Below, one piece after another: positions 1-7,181 of a stretch of DNA of 12,770 nt. The stretch's first letter is position 1; the number at the start of each line of letters is the position of its first letter. This DNA comes from an uncultured Bacillota bacterium (GTDB lineage Bacteria; Bacillota; Clostridia; Tissierellales; Tepidimicrobiaceae). The stretch is from assembly GCA_937967955.1 (NCBI GenBank), contig CALBUB010000151.1, forward strand, positions 1-12,770, written 5' to 3'. Below the pieces are notes generated by a model, which was not told where the DNA came from, did not search any database, and was given only the letters and a program-made list of their open reading frames with translations. A program made the translations under genes and the position numbers.

Positions 1-2921
1 TTATTGTCATCTACTTTATCCTCTTTATCATCCTTTTTATCATCTTTTTTATCTTCTTCCTTATCTTCTTTCTTATCTTCATCGGTTTCATCATCTGGTC
101 TATTTATTAGTTCATCCAACCAATCTTTAATAGAAGTATTTTGGTTGTGTACATCGCATACTTCAGTAGGTAAAGAGTATTGGTAATCACTAGGAACTAT
201 TCCATTGTGTTTTGCAGGATTATAAGGCACTGGTCTTTTAACGAAAACTCGTTTTTGTATGCTATCCTTTGGACAATATTCATTGGCCACTTTGTTAGAA
301 GTAGTACAAATACTTGCTTCTACGTGGGCATCACAGAATTCGGTTGGTTGAGTACCCCTTGCAAATATTTCACTTCTAACAGTACTTCCCCTTGGGTCTT
401 TACTACATAGTTCAGTAGCTAATTTTCCAGATTGAGTACATATGCTAACTGAGATAATTCCCTCTGGACGCTCAAAGTTTCTTGGTTCTAAACCTTTGTG
501 TATCTCTGTCATTATGATTTTCCAAAGCTGTACTGCTAGAGTACTGCTTCGACTTAATTTTATTTGAGGTGAATCATTACCTATCCACACTCCTGATACA
601 TAATAAGGTGTGAAACCAACGAACCACGCATCCGTTTGATCTTGAGTAGTTCCAGTTTTTCCAGCTGTAGGCATATTTGGTATTTGAGCTCTACTAGCAA
701 TACCATTGGTTACAGTTGTCCTTAATATATCAGTCATTATATAGGCTATTTGAGGTGATACTACAACATTTTCTTTAGGTTTGTTTTCCAAAAGAACTTC
801 TCCATTTTTGTCAATAATCTTGGTAAAGGCTATAGGCTCTACATATACACCACCATTAGCTATGGAGCCAAAGGCTGCAGTTATCTCTAGGGGAGTCATT
901 CCTCTAGTCATACCACCTAAGCCTAATGCAGATGTATTTTCATCATTACTGGAGCCGTTTTCAGCACTAGTAATGAAGTTGTCTTTACTAGGATCTTCTT
1001 TGTTGATTATTCCCATTCTGCTTAAATATTCTAAAGATGTATGGATTCCTCTATCTTCAAGGACTTTAACTGATATTACGTTTACTGATTGTTCAACAGC
1101 TTTTCTAATAGTATGAATACCCCTATATCCTTTATACCAGTTTCTAGGCCATAGTCGACCTTTTTCATCATAATGAGGCACATCGTCTACAGCAGTTGCA
1201 GCTGTATAGCCATTGTCTAAGGCTGGTAAATAAACAGCTAAGGGCTTAATTGTAGAACCAGGTTGTCTTGGTGCTGATGTAGCTCTATTTAATATACGTG
1301 CTCCTTCTACATCTCTACCACCGACTAAAGCCTTTATGTGACCAGTTCTATAGTCGATTAATACTGTGGCAGATTGAGGTTGGACAATACCATCTTCTTG
1401 TATATAGAAATATTTATTGTTTATGTTTAGATTTCCATTTTCATCAATAGAGTAGAAATCTTCAGTTTGCTTTAAGAATTGGCTGCTTATAGTTAAAGTT
1501 TTATTTTCATCTATTGTAAAGCTATCTTCTGGTAAAGATAGACTACCTACTGTATGGGTTACTAAGTTTTTGTTTTCATCTATGGTATAGAAATCGCTTA
1601 TATCGATGGTGTTACCATATATGTTGAGTTTTCTGTTGTTGATTACCAAGCCCTTATCTGTAAGTTCAAAGGTTCCTTTTTCAATTATCAGATTAGATTC
1701 ATCGTTTAATAGGTTGCCTTTACTATAGAAGATGATATTATTCCTTTCATCTAGAATATTTCCGGCCCTATCCCTTTTCCAGCTGATTAAGGCTGGGGCA
1801 CTTATATTTTTAGGATCCCCTAATAGCACTTCTGTAAAGTTATTGTATATGTTTTCTAACTTTCTTTGAAGTTCCAAATCCATAGTTGAATATATTTTCA
1901 AACCACCAGTATATAATTCCCTTTCTGCTTCTTCTCTTGTATATCCTAGTTCATCCATTAGTGCTTCAATTACTTGAGTTTTAACGAAATCGTTAAAGTA
2001 GGAAGATATACCTTCTACCTTTTTTTGGCCTGGATTAATTTTTGATATTATGTCTTCATTTATTGCTTGTTGGTATTCTTCTTCAGTGATTTTACCTAGT
2101 TCTAACATCTTAGCTAGTACCACTTTTTGGCGGTTTACAGCCCTTTGATTGAAAACTGCAATATATTTTTCTCCTAATATTTCTACCTCTCCTACTGGAA
2201 TATGTTTATCCATATCAAAATTTTCTGGTTTTACAGTTTGATATAAAGCATATCTACTAGGGCTTTGTACAATACCAGCTAATACGGCTGATTCAGCCAA
2301 TGTTAGTTCTTGTACATCTTTTGAAAAGTAAGTTTGAGCAGCTTCTTGCACCCCATAAGCACCTTGACCTAGGAAAATCCTATTTAAATAAGCTTCCAAT
2401 ATTTGTTCCTTAGATAGCTCCCTTTCAATTTGCAAAGCTAAATAAGCTTCCTGGATTTTCCTAGTCCAATTTTGATCTAGTGTAAGATATAGGTTTCTAG
2501 CCAATTGTTGGGTGATTGTACTACCACCTCTTACAATTTCTCCTGCTCTTATATTATCAATAGCAGATTTAACTATTCCAATTGGGTCTACTCCTATATG
2601 TTTTTCAAACCTTTCATCTTCTATTGATATGAAAGCATCTTTAAGATGTTGGGGTATTTTGTCTATGCTTACCACAGTCCTATATTCTTCTGTTTGGATT
2701 TTTTCAATTAAATTACCATCTTGATCCAAAATGACGGAAGTCTGGGTGAGCAATGAGTTAATATTTGTTGGATTGATTTCTGGGGCATCCTTTGCTATTC
2801 CCAACACAATACCTCCAACAGCCCCTAAAGCTATAACACCTATTAAAAACATTGTGATAAAAAATATTTTAAACTTTTTCTTTCTATTCGATTTTGTTTT
2901 TTTCTTGTCTTTTTCTGCCAT
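1..2921 (-). CDS. ponA: Class A penicillin-binding protein, PBP1A type (3' end outside window)
   Basis: Bifunctional peptidoglycan synthase: an N-terminal GT51 glycosyltransferase polymerises lipid II and a C-terminal transpeptidase cross-links stem peptides outside the membrane. The ATG at 2921 follows a good AAGGAGG site, and 973 codons are in the window without a stop. Seen in order: a Lys-rich cytoplasmic start; one membrane anchor (about 16-40); glycosyltransferase motifs EDERF (Glu101) and GGSTITQQLARN (132-143); a repeat-rich linker (about 417-510); transpeptidase motifs STIK (Ser556), SVN (612-614) and KTGT (755-758). A duplicated Cys-containing module (about 824-925) and a low-complexity Asp/Lys/Glu tail follow. 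At over 973 residues it is longer than most PBP1A proteins, because of the linker and tail. All catalytic motifs are intact, so it should be active. The family call is firm; the ponA symbol is by analogy with Bacillus. Confidence 0.95.
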   Translation of the reverse strand, partial: MAEKDKKKTKSNRKKKFKIFFITMFLIGVIALGAVGGIVLGIAKDAPEINPTNINSLLTQTSVILDQDGNLIEKIQTEEYRTVVSIDKIPQHLKDAFISIEDERFEKHIGVDPIGIVKSAIDNIRAGEIVRGGSTITQQLARNLYLTLDQNWTRKIQEAYLALQIERELSKEQILEAYLNRIFLGQGAYGVQEAAQTYFSKDVQELTLAESAVLAGIVQSPSRYALYQTVKPENFDMDKHIPVGEVEILGEKYIAVFNQRAVNRQKVVLAKMLELGKITEEEYQQAINEDIISKINPGQKKVEGISSYFNDFVKTQVIEALMDELGYTREEAERELYTGGLKIYSTMDLELQRKLENIYNNFTEVLLGDPKNISAPALISWKRDRAGNILDERNNIIFYSKGNLLNDESNLIIEKGTFELTDKGLVINNRKLNIYGNTIDISDFYTIDENKNLVTHTVGSLSLPEDSFTIDENKTLTISSQFLKQTEDFYSIDENGNLNINNKYFYIQEDGIVQPQSATVLIDYRTGHIKALVGGRDVEGARILNRATSAPRQPGSTIKPLAVYLPALDNGYTAATAVDDVPHYDEKGRLWPRNWYKGYRGIHTIRKAVEQSVNVISVKVLEDRGIHTSLEYLSRMGIINKEDPSKDNFITSAENGSSNDENTSALGLGGMTRGMTPLEITAAFGSIANGGVYVEPIAFTKIIDKNGEVLLENKPKENVVVSPQIAYIMTDILRTTVTNGIASRAQIPNMPTAGKTGTTQDQTDAWFVGFTPYYVSGVWIGNDSPQIKLSRSSTLAVQLWKIIMTEIHKGLEPRNFERPEGIISVSICTQSGKLATELCSKDPRGSTVRSEIFARGTQPTEFCDAHVEASICTTSNKVANEYCPKDSIQKRVFVKRPVPYNPAKHNGIVPSDYQYSLPTEVCDVHNQNTSIKDWLDELINRPDDETDEDKKEDKEEDKKDDKKDDKEDKVDDN

Positions 2922-2963
2922 TTAGAAACCTCCTTAACTATAGGAAAGGTAATAATTAAGTTA

Positions 2964-2992
2964 ATTATAACATACAAATAGGCCAATGTTAA
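2964..2992 (-). promoter_or_regulatory. Sigma-A promoter of the PBP1A gene
   Basis: Read on the minus strand, TTAACA (-35, 2987-2992) is followed after exactly 17 bases by a perfect TATAAT (-10, 2964-2969). A TG one base upstream of the -10 makes it an extended -10. Transcription would begin near 2957, leaving a leader of roughly 36 bases before the ATG at 2921. This is the best vegetative promoter in the window and fits a constitutively expressed wall enzyme. Confidence 0.7.
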
Positions 2993-3066
2993 CTTTCAAA
3001 TAAACCTCAAGTAGACATACTTTATATCTCATACCCACACATATTATATACTAGGAGGGATGGCTT

Positions 3067-3720
3067 GTGAGGTATTATTGGTATTTTTTTAGAAGGAAAC
3101 GTCTTTTACTATGGATTATAGCCCTATTGGCATTGATAATATACACTTATAGATATATTGATAAAAATATAAGACCAAGTATAATAGCCATATCAGAGGT
3201 AAAGGCAAAGCAGGTTACAACCCAGGCCATAAACAACACAATTAAAAATAAAATAAAAAACGATATTGCTTATGATGATTTAATGTTTGTACACTATGAT
3301 AATGAAGGTAAAGTGACCTTGATGCAGGCTAATACGATGCTAATGAATAGTGTGGCCAGTGAGGTGGCCTTAGAGGTTCAAAATGAATTAAAAGAGATAT
3401 CTGAGTCCATAATAAAGGTGCCTTTAAGCAATGCTTTTAATACTGATTTAATAACATTACCCAGTATTAATATACAGATAATACCTCAAGGTTCTGTGGT
3501 TGTAGATTTTGCTACAGAATTTGAATCTACAGGCATAAATCAAACTAGGCATAGAATATATATAATTGTGACAACCGACATTAAGCTTATAGTTCCCCTT
3601 ATATCAGAGAATATTACAGTTACAACCAATATACCTATTGCAGAGACTATCATTGTAGGGGATGTGCCTGAGCAGTTTATAAATGTGCCAGAAGATCGAA
3701 TACTCAATTTAGTTAATTAA
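3067..3720 (+). CDS. yunB: Sporulation protein YunB
   Basis: A 217-residue membrane-anchored protein matching the YunB family, found in endospore formers; in Bacillus subtilis yunB belongs to the mother-cell sigma-E regulon and its biochemical role is unknown. The N-terminus is basic (RYYWYFFRRKR), followed by one hydrophobic segment (about 13-29). Next comes the family-typical stretch RPSIIAISEVKAKQVTTQAI (about 36-55), and the rest is a predicted extracytoplasmic domain rich in beta strands. The GTG start at 3067 is supported by AGGAGGG at 3053-3059, seven bases upstream. The gene is divergent from the PBP1A gene. I saw no convincing sigma-A promoter in front of it, and a sigma-E-type one could not be assigned cleanly. 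It is the main evidence that the organism sporulates. Confidence 0.88.
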   Translation: MRYYWYFFRRKRLLLWIIALLALIIYTYRYIDKNIRPSIIAISEVKAKQVTTQAINNTIKNKIKNDIAYDDLMFVHYDNEGKVTLMQANTMLMNSVASEVALEVQNELKEISESIIKVPLSNAFNTDLITLPSINIQIIPQGSVVVDFATEFESTGINQTRHRIYIIVTTDIKLIVPLISENITVTTNIPIAETIIVGDVPEQFINVPEDRILNLVN

Positions 3721-3732
3721 TTGGCTATTTAG

Positions 3733-3741
3733 TGGTATAAT
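3733..3741 (+). promoter_or_regulatory. Extended -10 promoter candidate for hflX
   Basis: TGGTATAAT matches the extended -10 consensus (TG, one base, TATAAT at 3736-3741). No good -35 is visible at the usual distance. It would start transcription near 3748, giving hflX a short leader independent of the sporulation gene yunB just upstream. This makes sense if yunB is expressed only in sporulating cells. Confidence 0.45.
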
Positions 3742-3776
3742 AAAATTACAAATAACAAGGAATGAGGAGGAAGGTT

Positions 3777-5066
3777 TTGAAAAGGGAGACTTTAAACAAA
3801 GAGAGGGTATTAATCGTTGGAGTTGAACTGGATAAGGATGAAATAGATATTGACGATTCTATGGATGAATTAGAAAGTTTGGTTGATGCGGCTGGAGGGC
3901 AGGTAATAGCTCGTATTGTACAGAGAAGGTACTCTATAGAGCCAGCCTATTTTATAGGTAAAGGGAAAGCTTTGGAGATTAAAAACTACTGCGATAGTTT
4001 AAATATTGATACTGTAGTTTTTAATGATGAATTATCTGGTGCTCAAATTAGGAATTTGGAAGAGATTATAGACAGGAAAATAGTAGACAGGACCAATTTG
4101 ATATTAGATATTTTTGCCACCAGGGCCACATCTAAAGAAGGGAAGCTACAGGTTAAATTAGCCCAATTAAAATATAGGCTACCCAGATTAGTTGGCTTTA
4201 GGAATTACCTTTCAAGGACAGGGGGAGGAATTGGTACTAGAGGGCCTGGAGAACAAAAACTTGAAACAGATAGACGCCATATACTTAGAGAAATCAATAA
4301 CATTGAAAAGGCTTTAAGGGAAGTAGAAAAAACAAGGAGCATAAATAGAAAGAAAAGGCTTAGTACAGCAATACCCATTGTAGCTTTAGTGGGTTACACT
4401 AATGTTGGTAAATCTACTTTGTTAAATAAGATAATAGAAATTTCTGGAGAAAAGGATGAAAAAGGAGAAGTAAAAAAGGTATATGCCCATGACATGCTCT
4501 TTGCTACTTTGGGCACTTCTTTAAGGCGAGCAACTTTACCTAATGGACAGCCTTTTTTGATAACTGATACTGTAGGTTTTGTAAGCAAGCTGCCTGTTCA
4601 TCTTGTGGAAGCTTTTAAAAGCACTTTGGAGGAAGTAAAGTATGCCGATTTACTACTCCATGTGGTGGATGCATCTAGTAAGAATTTAAATATGCAGATA
4701 AAAACTACTTTTGATATATTGAGAGATTTAGAAGTACTAGACAAACCCATAATTACGGTATTTAATAAGATGGATAAGGCAGATTTTGAGAATGTATTAT
4801 ACGATACCAACTATGTAGATAAGAAAGTATTTGTTTCGGCTGAGTATTCAAAAAATCTAGATAAGCTACTCAATATGATACAGGAAAATATTCCAGTCAA
4901 ATATAAACAAGTAAGAATGATAATACCCTACACCTGCCAATCTCTATTAAGCTACATTTTAGATAAGTATACTGTTGATAATATGGAGTATAAGGAAGAT
5001 GGGGTCCACTTAGAACTTAATATAACTAGGGAAGATTATGAACGATATAAGGAATATATAACATAA
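3777..5066 (+). CDS. hflX: Ribosome-associated GTPase HflX
   Basis: HflX binds the 50S subunit and splits stalled or hibernating 70S ribosomes in a GTP-dependent way. The N-terminal HflX domain contains QRRYSIEPAYFIGKGKA. The linker has the family signature GGGIGTRGPGEQKLETDRR. The GTPase domain has G1 GYTNVGKST (about 206-214), G3 DTVGF (264-268), G4 NKMD (330-333) and G5 SA (354-355). A short C-terminal region (IPYTCQSLLSYI) follows. I chose TTG at 3777 because AGGAGG (3765-3770) lies six bases before it. An in-frame ATG at 3762 would add five residues but contains this Shine-Dalgarno sequence within its own codons and has only a weak AAGGA directly abutting it. At about 429 residues, the length is normal. 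It has its own candidate promoter and lies 96 bases before the Nudix-like gene. Confidence 0.95.
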   Translation: MKRETLNKERVLIVGVELDKDEIDIDDSMDELESLVDAAGGQVIARIVQRRYSIEPAYFIGKGKALEIKNYCDSLNIDTVVFNDELSGAQIRNLEEIIDRKIVDRTNLILDIFATRATSKEGKLQVKLAQLKYRLPRLVGFRNYLSRTGGGIGTRGPGEQKLETDRRHILREINNIEKALREVEKTRSINRKKRLSTAIPIVALVGYTNVGKSTLLNKIIEISGEKDEKGEVKKVYAHDMLFATLGTSLRRATLPNGQPFLITDTVGFVSKLPVHLVEAFKSTLEEVKYADLLLHVVDASSKNLNMQIKTTFDILRDLEVLDKPIITVFNKMDKADFENVLYDTNYVDKKVFVSAEYSKNLDKLLNMIQENIPVKYKQVRMIIPYTCQSLLSYILDKYTVDNMEYKEDGVHLELNITREDYERYKEYIT

Positions 5067-5162
5067 GTAAAAATATGAAAAATTTTGAAAATATAAAATA
5101 ATTGAATTTTTATTAAATTTTGGGTAAGATAATATTAACCACATAAAAGGAGGATGAGCAAT

Positions 5163-5603
5163 ATGATTGTGAGAGATTGTGCAGGTGGTGTAGTTTTCCA
5201 TAAGGAGAAGGTTTTATTACTTAAGAATGACAAAAATGAATGGGTTTTACCAAAAGGGAAAATTCGTAACGGGTTTCTTCCGACAGAAACTGCAATTAGC
5301 CGTGTCAAGCATGAAGCTGGTGTTGATGCTAATATAGTATCCACGGCAGGAGAAACCAGTTACGAATTTTATTCTTTATCTAGGAAACAATATGTTTGCA
5401 ATAGAATCATATGGTATGTTATGGAGGCTAGTAGTGATACTTATGATATAAATAGAGAAGAGGGCTTCAAGGATGGGGGTTTTTATCCAATAGAGCAGGC
5501 TCTTAAGCTGATAACTCACAGTCAAGATAGATCCTTAGTAAGCTTATCCTATAAAAAATATTTAGAATATAAGGAGTTTGATATTAAGCAGATATATGCA
5601 TAG
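5163..5603 (+). CDS. Nudix-fold protein with a degenerate Nudix box
   Basis: A 146-residue protein with the Nudix fold pattern: an N-terminal strand region (CAGGVVFHKEKVLLLKN), then WVLPKGKIRNG and a box-like helix ending in RVKHEAGV (about 32-54). Canonical boxes read GX5EX7REUXEEXGU and bind Mg2+ for diphosphate hydrolysis. Here the first Glu is Phe38, the Arg-Glu pair is Ser46-Arg47, and one of the two metal-binding Glu is His50; only Glu51 and the flanking glycines remain. Hydrolysis is therefore doubtful, and a binding or regulatory role is possible. From memory, related clostridial proteins also have a weakened box, so this may be family-wide. Start choice: ATG 5163 lies nine bases after AAGGAGG, whereas the in-frame ATG at 5154 abuts it. 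A terminator follows the gene. Confidence 0.8.
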   Translation: MIVRDCAGGVVFHKEKVLLLKNDKNEWVLPKGKIRNGFLPTETAISRVKHEAGVDANIVSTAGETSYEFYSLSRKQYVCNRIIWYVMEASSDTYDINREEGFKDGGFYPIEQALKLITHSQDRSLVSLSYKKYLEYKEFDIKQIYA

Positions 5604-5611
5604 TTTTAAAC

Positions 5612-5637
5612 TAAGGCAGACTTAAAGGTCTGCCTTA
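5612..5637 (+). terminator. Intrinsic terminator after the Nudix-like gene
   Basis: A perfect 10-bp stem, TAAGGCAGAC (5612-5621) with GTCTGCCTTA (5628-5637), closes a six-base loop and is followed by a moderately T-rich stretch (ATAGTTTATTTTG). It starts nine bases after the stop codon and closes the hflX-Nudix unit. Confidence 0.8.
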
Positions 5638-5647
5638 ATAGTTTATT

Positions 5648-5676
5648 TTGTTATTTCAATAATGATATAATATAAT
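5648..5676 (+). promoter_or_regulatory. Sigma-A promoter candidate for yigZ
   Basis: TTGTTA (5648-5653), a 17-base spacer, then TATAAT (5671-5676). An overlapping extended -10 (TGATATAAT, 5663-5671) is an alternative. Either gives a leader of about 55-60 bases to the TTG start at 5739. It lies directly after the preceding terminator, as expected for a new transcription unit. Confidence 0.5.
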
Positions 5677-5738
5677 TATGTTATGCTTATTTAGATTTTA
5701 TACCTTTTTGTAGGCTATTTCAACAGGAGGAGATTGGT

Positions 5739-6386
5739 TTGAACAATATTTATAAGACGGTACATAAATTTGGTAAAGATGAAATAGTGATAAACAAATC
5801 CAGATTTATTGGCTATTCTATGCCTATTGAATCGGAAGAAGATGCCTTGGAATTTATAGATAAAATAAAGACGAAACATAGAGATGCTACCCACAATGTA
5901 TATGCCTATGTAGTAGGAGAGAGCAACAATATACAGAAATTTAGTGATGATGGAGAGCCTTCTGGCACAGCTGGTATTCCGGCTTTAGAAGTCATTAAAA
6001 AAGAGGATCTTAGAAATGTGGTAGTGGTAGTAACAAGGTATTTTGGTGGCATTAAATTAGGGGCTGGCGGTCTTATAAGGGCATATACAAAGGGTGCCAA
6101 AATAGGGCTAGAGGCTGGCATAATTGTTGAAAAGGTACTACACCACAAGATAAAAATAAGGATAAACTATTCCTTATACGGCATGGTAGAAAACTTTTTA
6201 AACACCCAAGGCTATATAGTAGATGATATAAAATACGATGATGCAGTAAACATTTATGTTTATGTTAAATTTTCTGATGTAGAGAGGTTTATTAATACAA
6301 TTAGGGATATGACTAGTGGAAATGTAGAGATTGAAGAAGTTGGAAAAGAACATCTATCCATGAAGGCTGGTAAGAGAATTAAATAG
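5739..6386 (+). CDS. yigZ: YigZ/IMPACT family protein
   Basis: A 215-residue member of the UPF0029/IMPACT family (YigZ in E. coli, YvyE in Bacillus subtilis). In eukaryotes the related IMPACT protein modulates Gcn2; the bacterial role is not settled. The N-terminal domain carries the signatures FSDDGEPSGTAGIPALE (about 68-84) and TRYFGGIKLGAGGLIRAY (99-116). The C-terminal part (about 138-205) has the ferredoxin-like DUF1949 pattern expected of the bacterial family. Full length and intact. It starts with TTG at 5739; AGGAGG at 5725-5730 is eight bases upstream and no better-placed start exists. It is the first gene after a terminator and probably shares a transcript with the CoA-binding gene 45 bases downstream, unless the palindrome between them intervenes. 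Confidence 0.92.
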   Translation: MNNIYKTVHKFGKDEIVINKSRFIGYSMPIESEEDALEFIDKIKTKHRDATHNVYAYVVGESNNIQKFSDDGEPSGTAGIPALEVIKKEDLRNVVVVVTRYFGGIKLGAGGLIRAYTKGAKIGLEAGIIVEKVLHHKIKIRINYSLYGMVENFLNTQGYIVDDIKYDDAVNIYVYVKFSDVERFINTIRDMTSGNVEIEEVGKEHLSMKAGKRIK

Positions 6387-6401
6387 TTTTATAAAACTAT
6401 T
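6382..6401. promoter_or_regulatory. 20-bp perfect palindrome at the end of yigZ
   Basis: AATAGTTTTA is followed immediately by its exact reverse complement, with no loop base. The yigZ stop codon (6384-6386) lies inside it. With no central spacer and no T-run afterwards, it looks more like a binding site for a dimeric protein than a terminator, although an AT-rich sequence can produce this by chance. It sits 30 bases before the ATG of the CoA-binding protein gene. Confidence 0.35.
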
Positions 6402-6431
6402 CAAATATATAATAAATGAGAGGTGATATAT

Positions 6432-6821
6432 ATGTTAAGGGAGGATATGTTAAATAAGAAGATTTGGGGGGTAGTTGGAGTAACAGAAAAAAAAGAAAAG
6501 TTTGGTTACAAAATATTTAAAAAGCTTATAGAGCATGGATATGAAACCTATGGGGTAAATCCAAAGTATGACTCTATAGATGGAGAAAAAATTTATCCTG
6601 ACCTTAAAAGTTTACCAAAGAAGGTAGATGTAGTAGATGTGGTAGTTCCTCCAAAAGTTAGTATGAATCTACTAGATGAAATCCATGAGCTGGGAATTGA
6701 AAATGTTTGGTTCCAGCCTGGAACTTATGATGAGGAAGTAATTGAGAAAGCAAAAAAATTGGGCTTGAATATAGTATATGATGATTGTGTATATGCTAGA
6801 TTAATAGAAAAGGAGAGATAG
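6432..6821 (+). CDS. CoA-binding Rossmann-fold protein (CoA_binding_2 family)
   Basis: A 129-residue single-domain protein of the YccU-like CoA-binding family, related to the nucleotide-binding domain of succinyl-CoA synthetase alpha subunits; its physiological role is unknown. Visible pattern: strand and turn WGVVGVT (about 12-18), YGVNPKY (about 45-51), VDVVDVVVPP, then NVWFQPGTYDEEVIEKAKKLG and the family-typical C-terminal block with an invariant-looking Cys (IVYDDCVY). ATG 6432 was chosen because GAGGTGA lies six bases upstream; a GTG at 6423 overlaps that site and is unlikely. Its last codons form the left arm of the convergent terminator. It follows yigZ in the same direction and faces the TSUP pair. 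Confidence 0.87.
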   Translation: MLREDMLNKKIWGVVGVTEKKEKFGYKIFKKLIEHGYETYGVNPKYDSIDGEKIYPDLKSLPKKVDVVDVVVPPKVSMNLLDEIHELGIENVWFQPGTYDEEVIEKAKKLGLNIVYDDCVYARLIEKER

Positions 6822-6845
6822 GTCTTAATTGGACCTATCTTTTTT
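6816..6845. terminator. Convergent terminator overlapping both gene ends
   Basis: A perfect 9-bp stem, AGATAGGTC (6816-6824) with GACCTATCT (6832-6840), has a seven-base loop and a T-run ending at 6845, ideal for stopping plus-strand transcription. In the other direction the hairpin is followed by CTCCTTTTC, a weaker tail. The stop codon of the plus-strand gene lies in the left arm and the stop of the minus-strand gene lies in the loop, so the element is partly coding on both strands. Confidence 0.85.
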
Positions 6846-7181
6846 GAAGAACTCATAAATTCCTATAAATAGCAAGAAAACTGCAAAGCATTTTCTTAAG
6901 CTACTAGGATTAGTTTTAATAGCTATAATGGAACCTAGTATAGCACCGGCAATTCCCGTTGGTATTATCCATTTGGTGGCTGTAAAGTCAATATTTTTTT
7001 CCCTATAATGGACTATTAATGCTACTATGGATACAGGAATAAATACGATTAAATTGATTCCTTGAGCTTCCTGCTGGTTAAGGCTTGTAAGTAATACTAA
7101 TGATGGTATTAGTATTGAGCCTCCTCCGATTCCCATGCCGCTTATTATTCCAGATAAAAGGCTAACAATTAGCAATTTCAT
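6825..7181 (-). CDS. Half-length TauE/SafE (TSUP) permease, second of a pair
   Basis: A 118-residue integral membrane protein of the TSUP family (sulfite, organosulfonate and other anion exporters). Typical members have about 250 residues in two homologous halves; this is one half. The N-terminal helix carries the glycine-rich signature SGMGIGGGSILIPSL (about 14-28), then come three more hydrophobic segments (about 42-59, 71-88, 96-112). The start ATG overlaps the TGA of the upstream partner by four bases (TCAT on the plus strand at 7178-7181), implying translational coupling. Its last codons (Asp-Arg-Ser) lie in the shared terminator. No truncation scar is evident: both halves have proper starts and conserved motifs, so a heteromeric transporter is the simplest reading. 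The substrate cannot be told. Confidence 0.85.
   Translation of the reverse strand: MKLLIVSLLSGIISGMGIGGGSILIPSLVLLTSLNQQEAQGINLIVFIPVSIVALIVHYREKNIDFTATKWIIPTGIAGAILGSIIAIKTNPSSLRKCFAVFLLFIGIYEFFKKDRSN

Noticed and set aside
4..186. Plus-strand serine/leucine-rich ORF
   Set aside because: It is the antisense reading of the Asp/Lys-rich tail of the PBP gene; it has no ribosome binding site and is low complexity.
781..1116. Plus-strand 111-residue ORF
   Set aside because: It lies wholly inside the transpeptidase region of the minus-strand PBP gene, which has intact motifs in its frame; this is a shadow reading.
3010..3052. Possible sigma-E promoter for yunB
   Set aside because: ATA and CATA-like elements are present but none have the right spacing and sequence together, so I did not annotate one.
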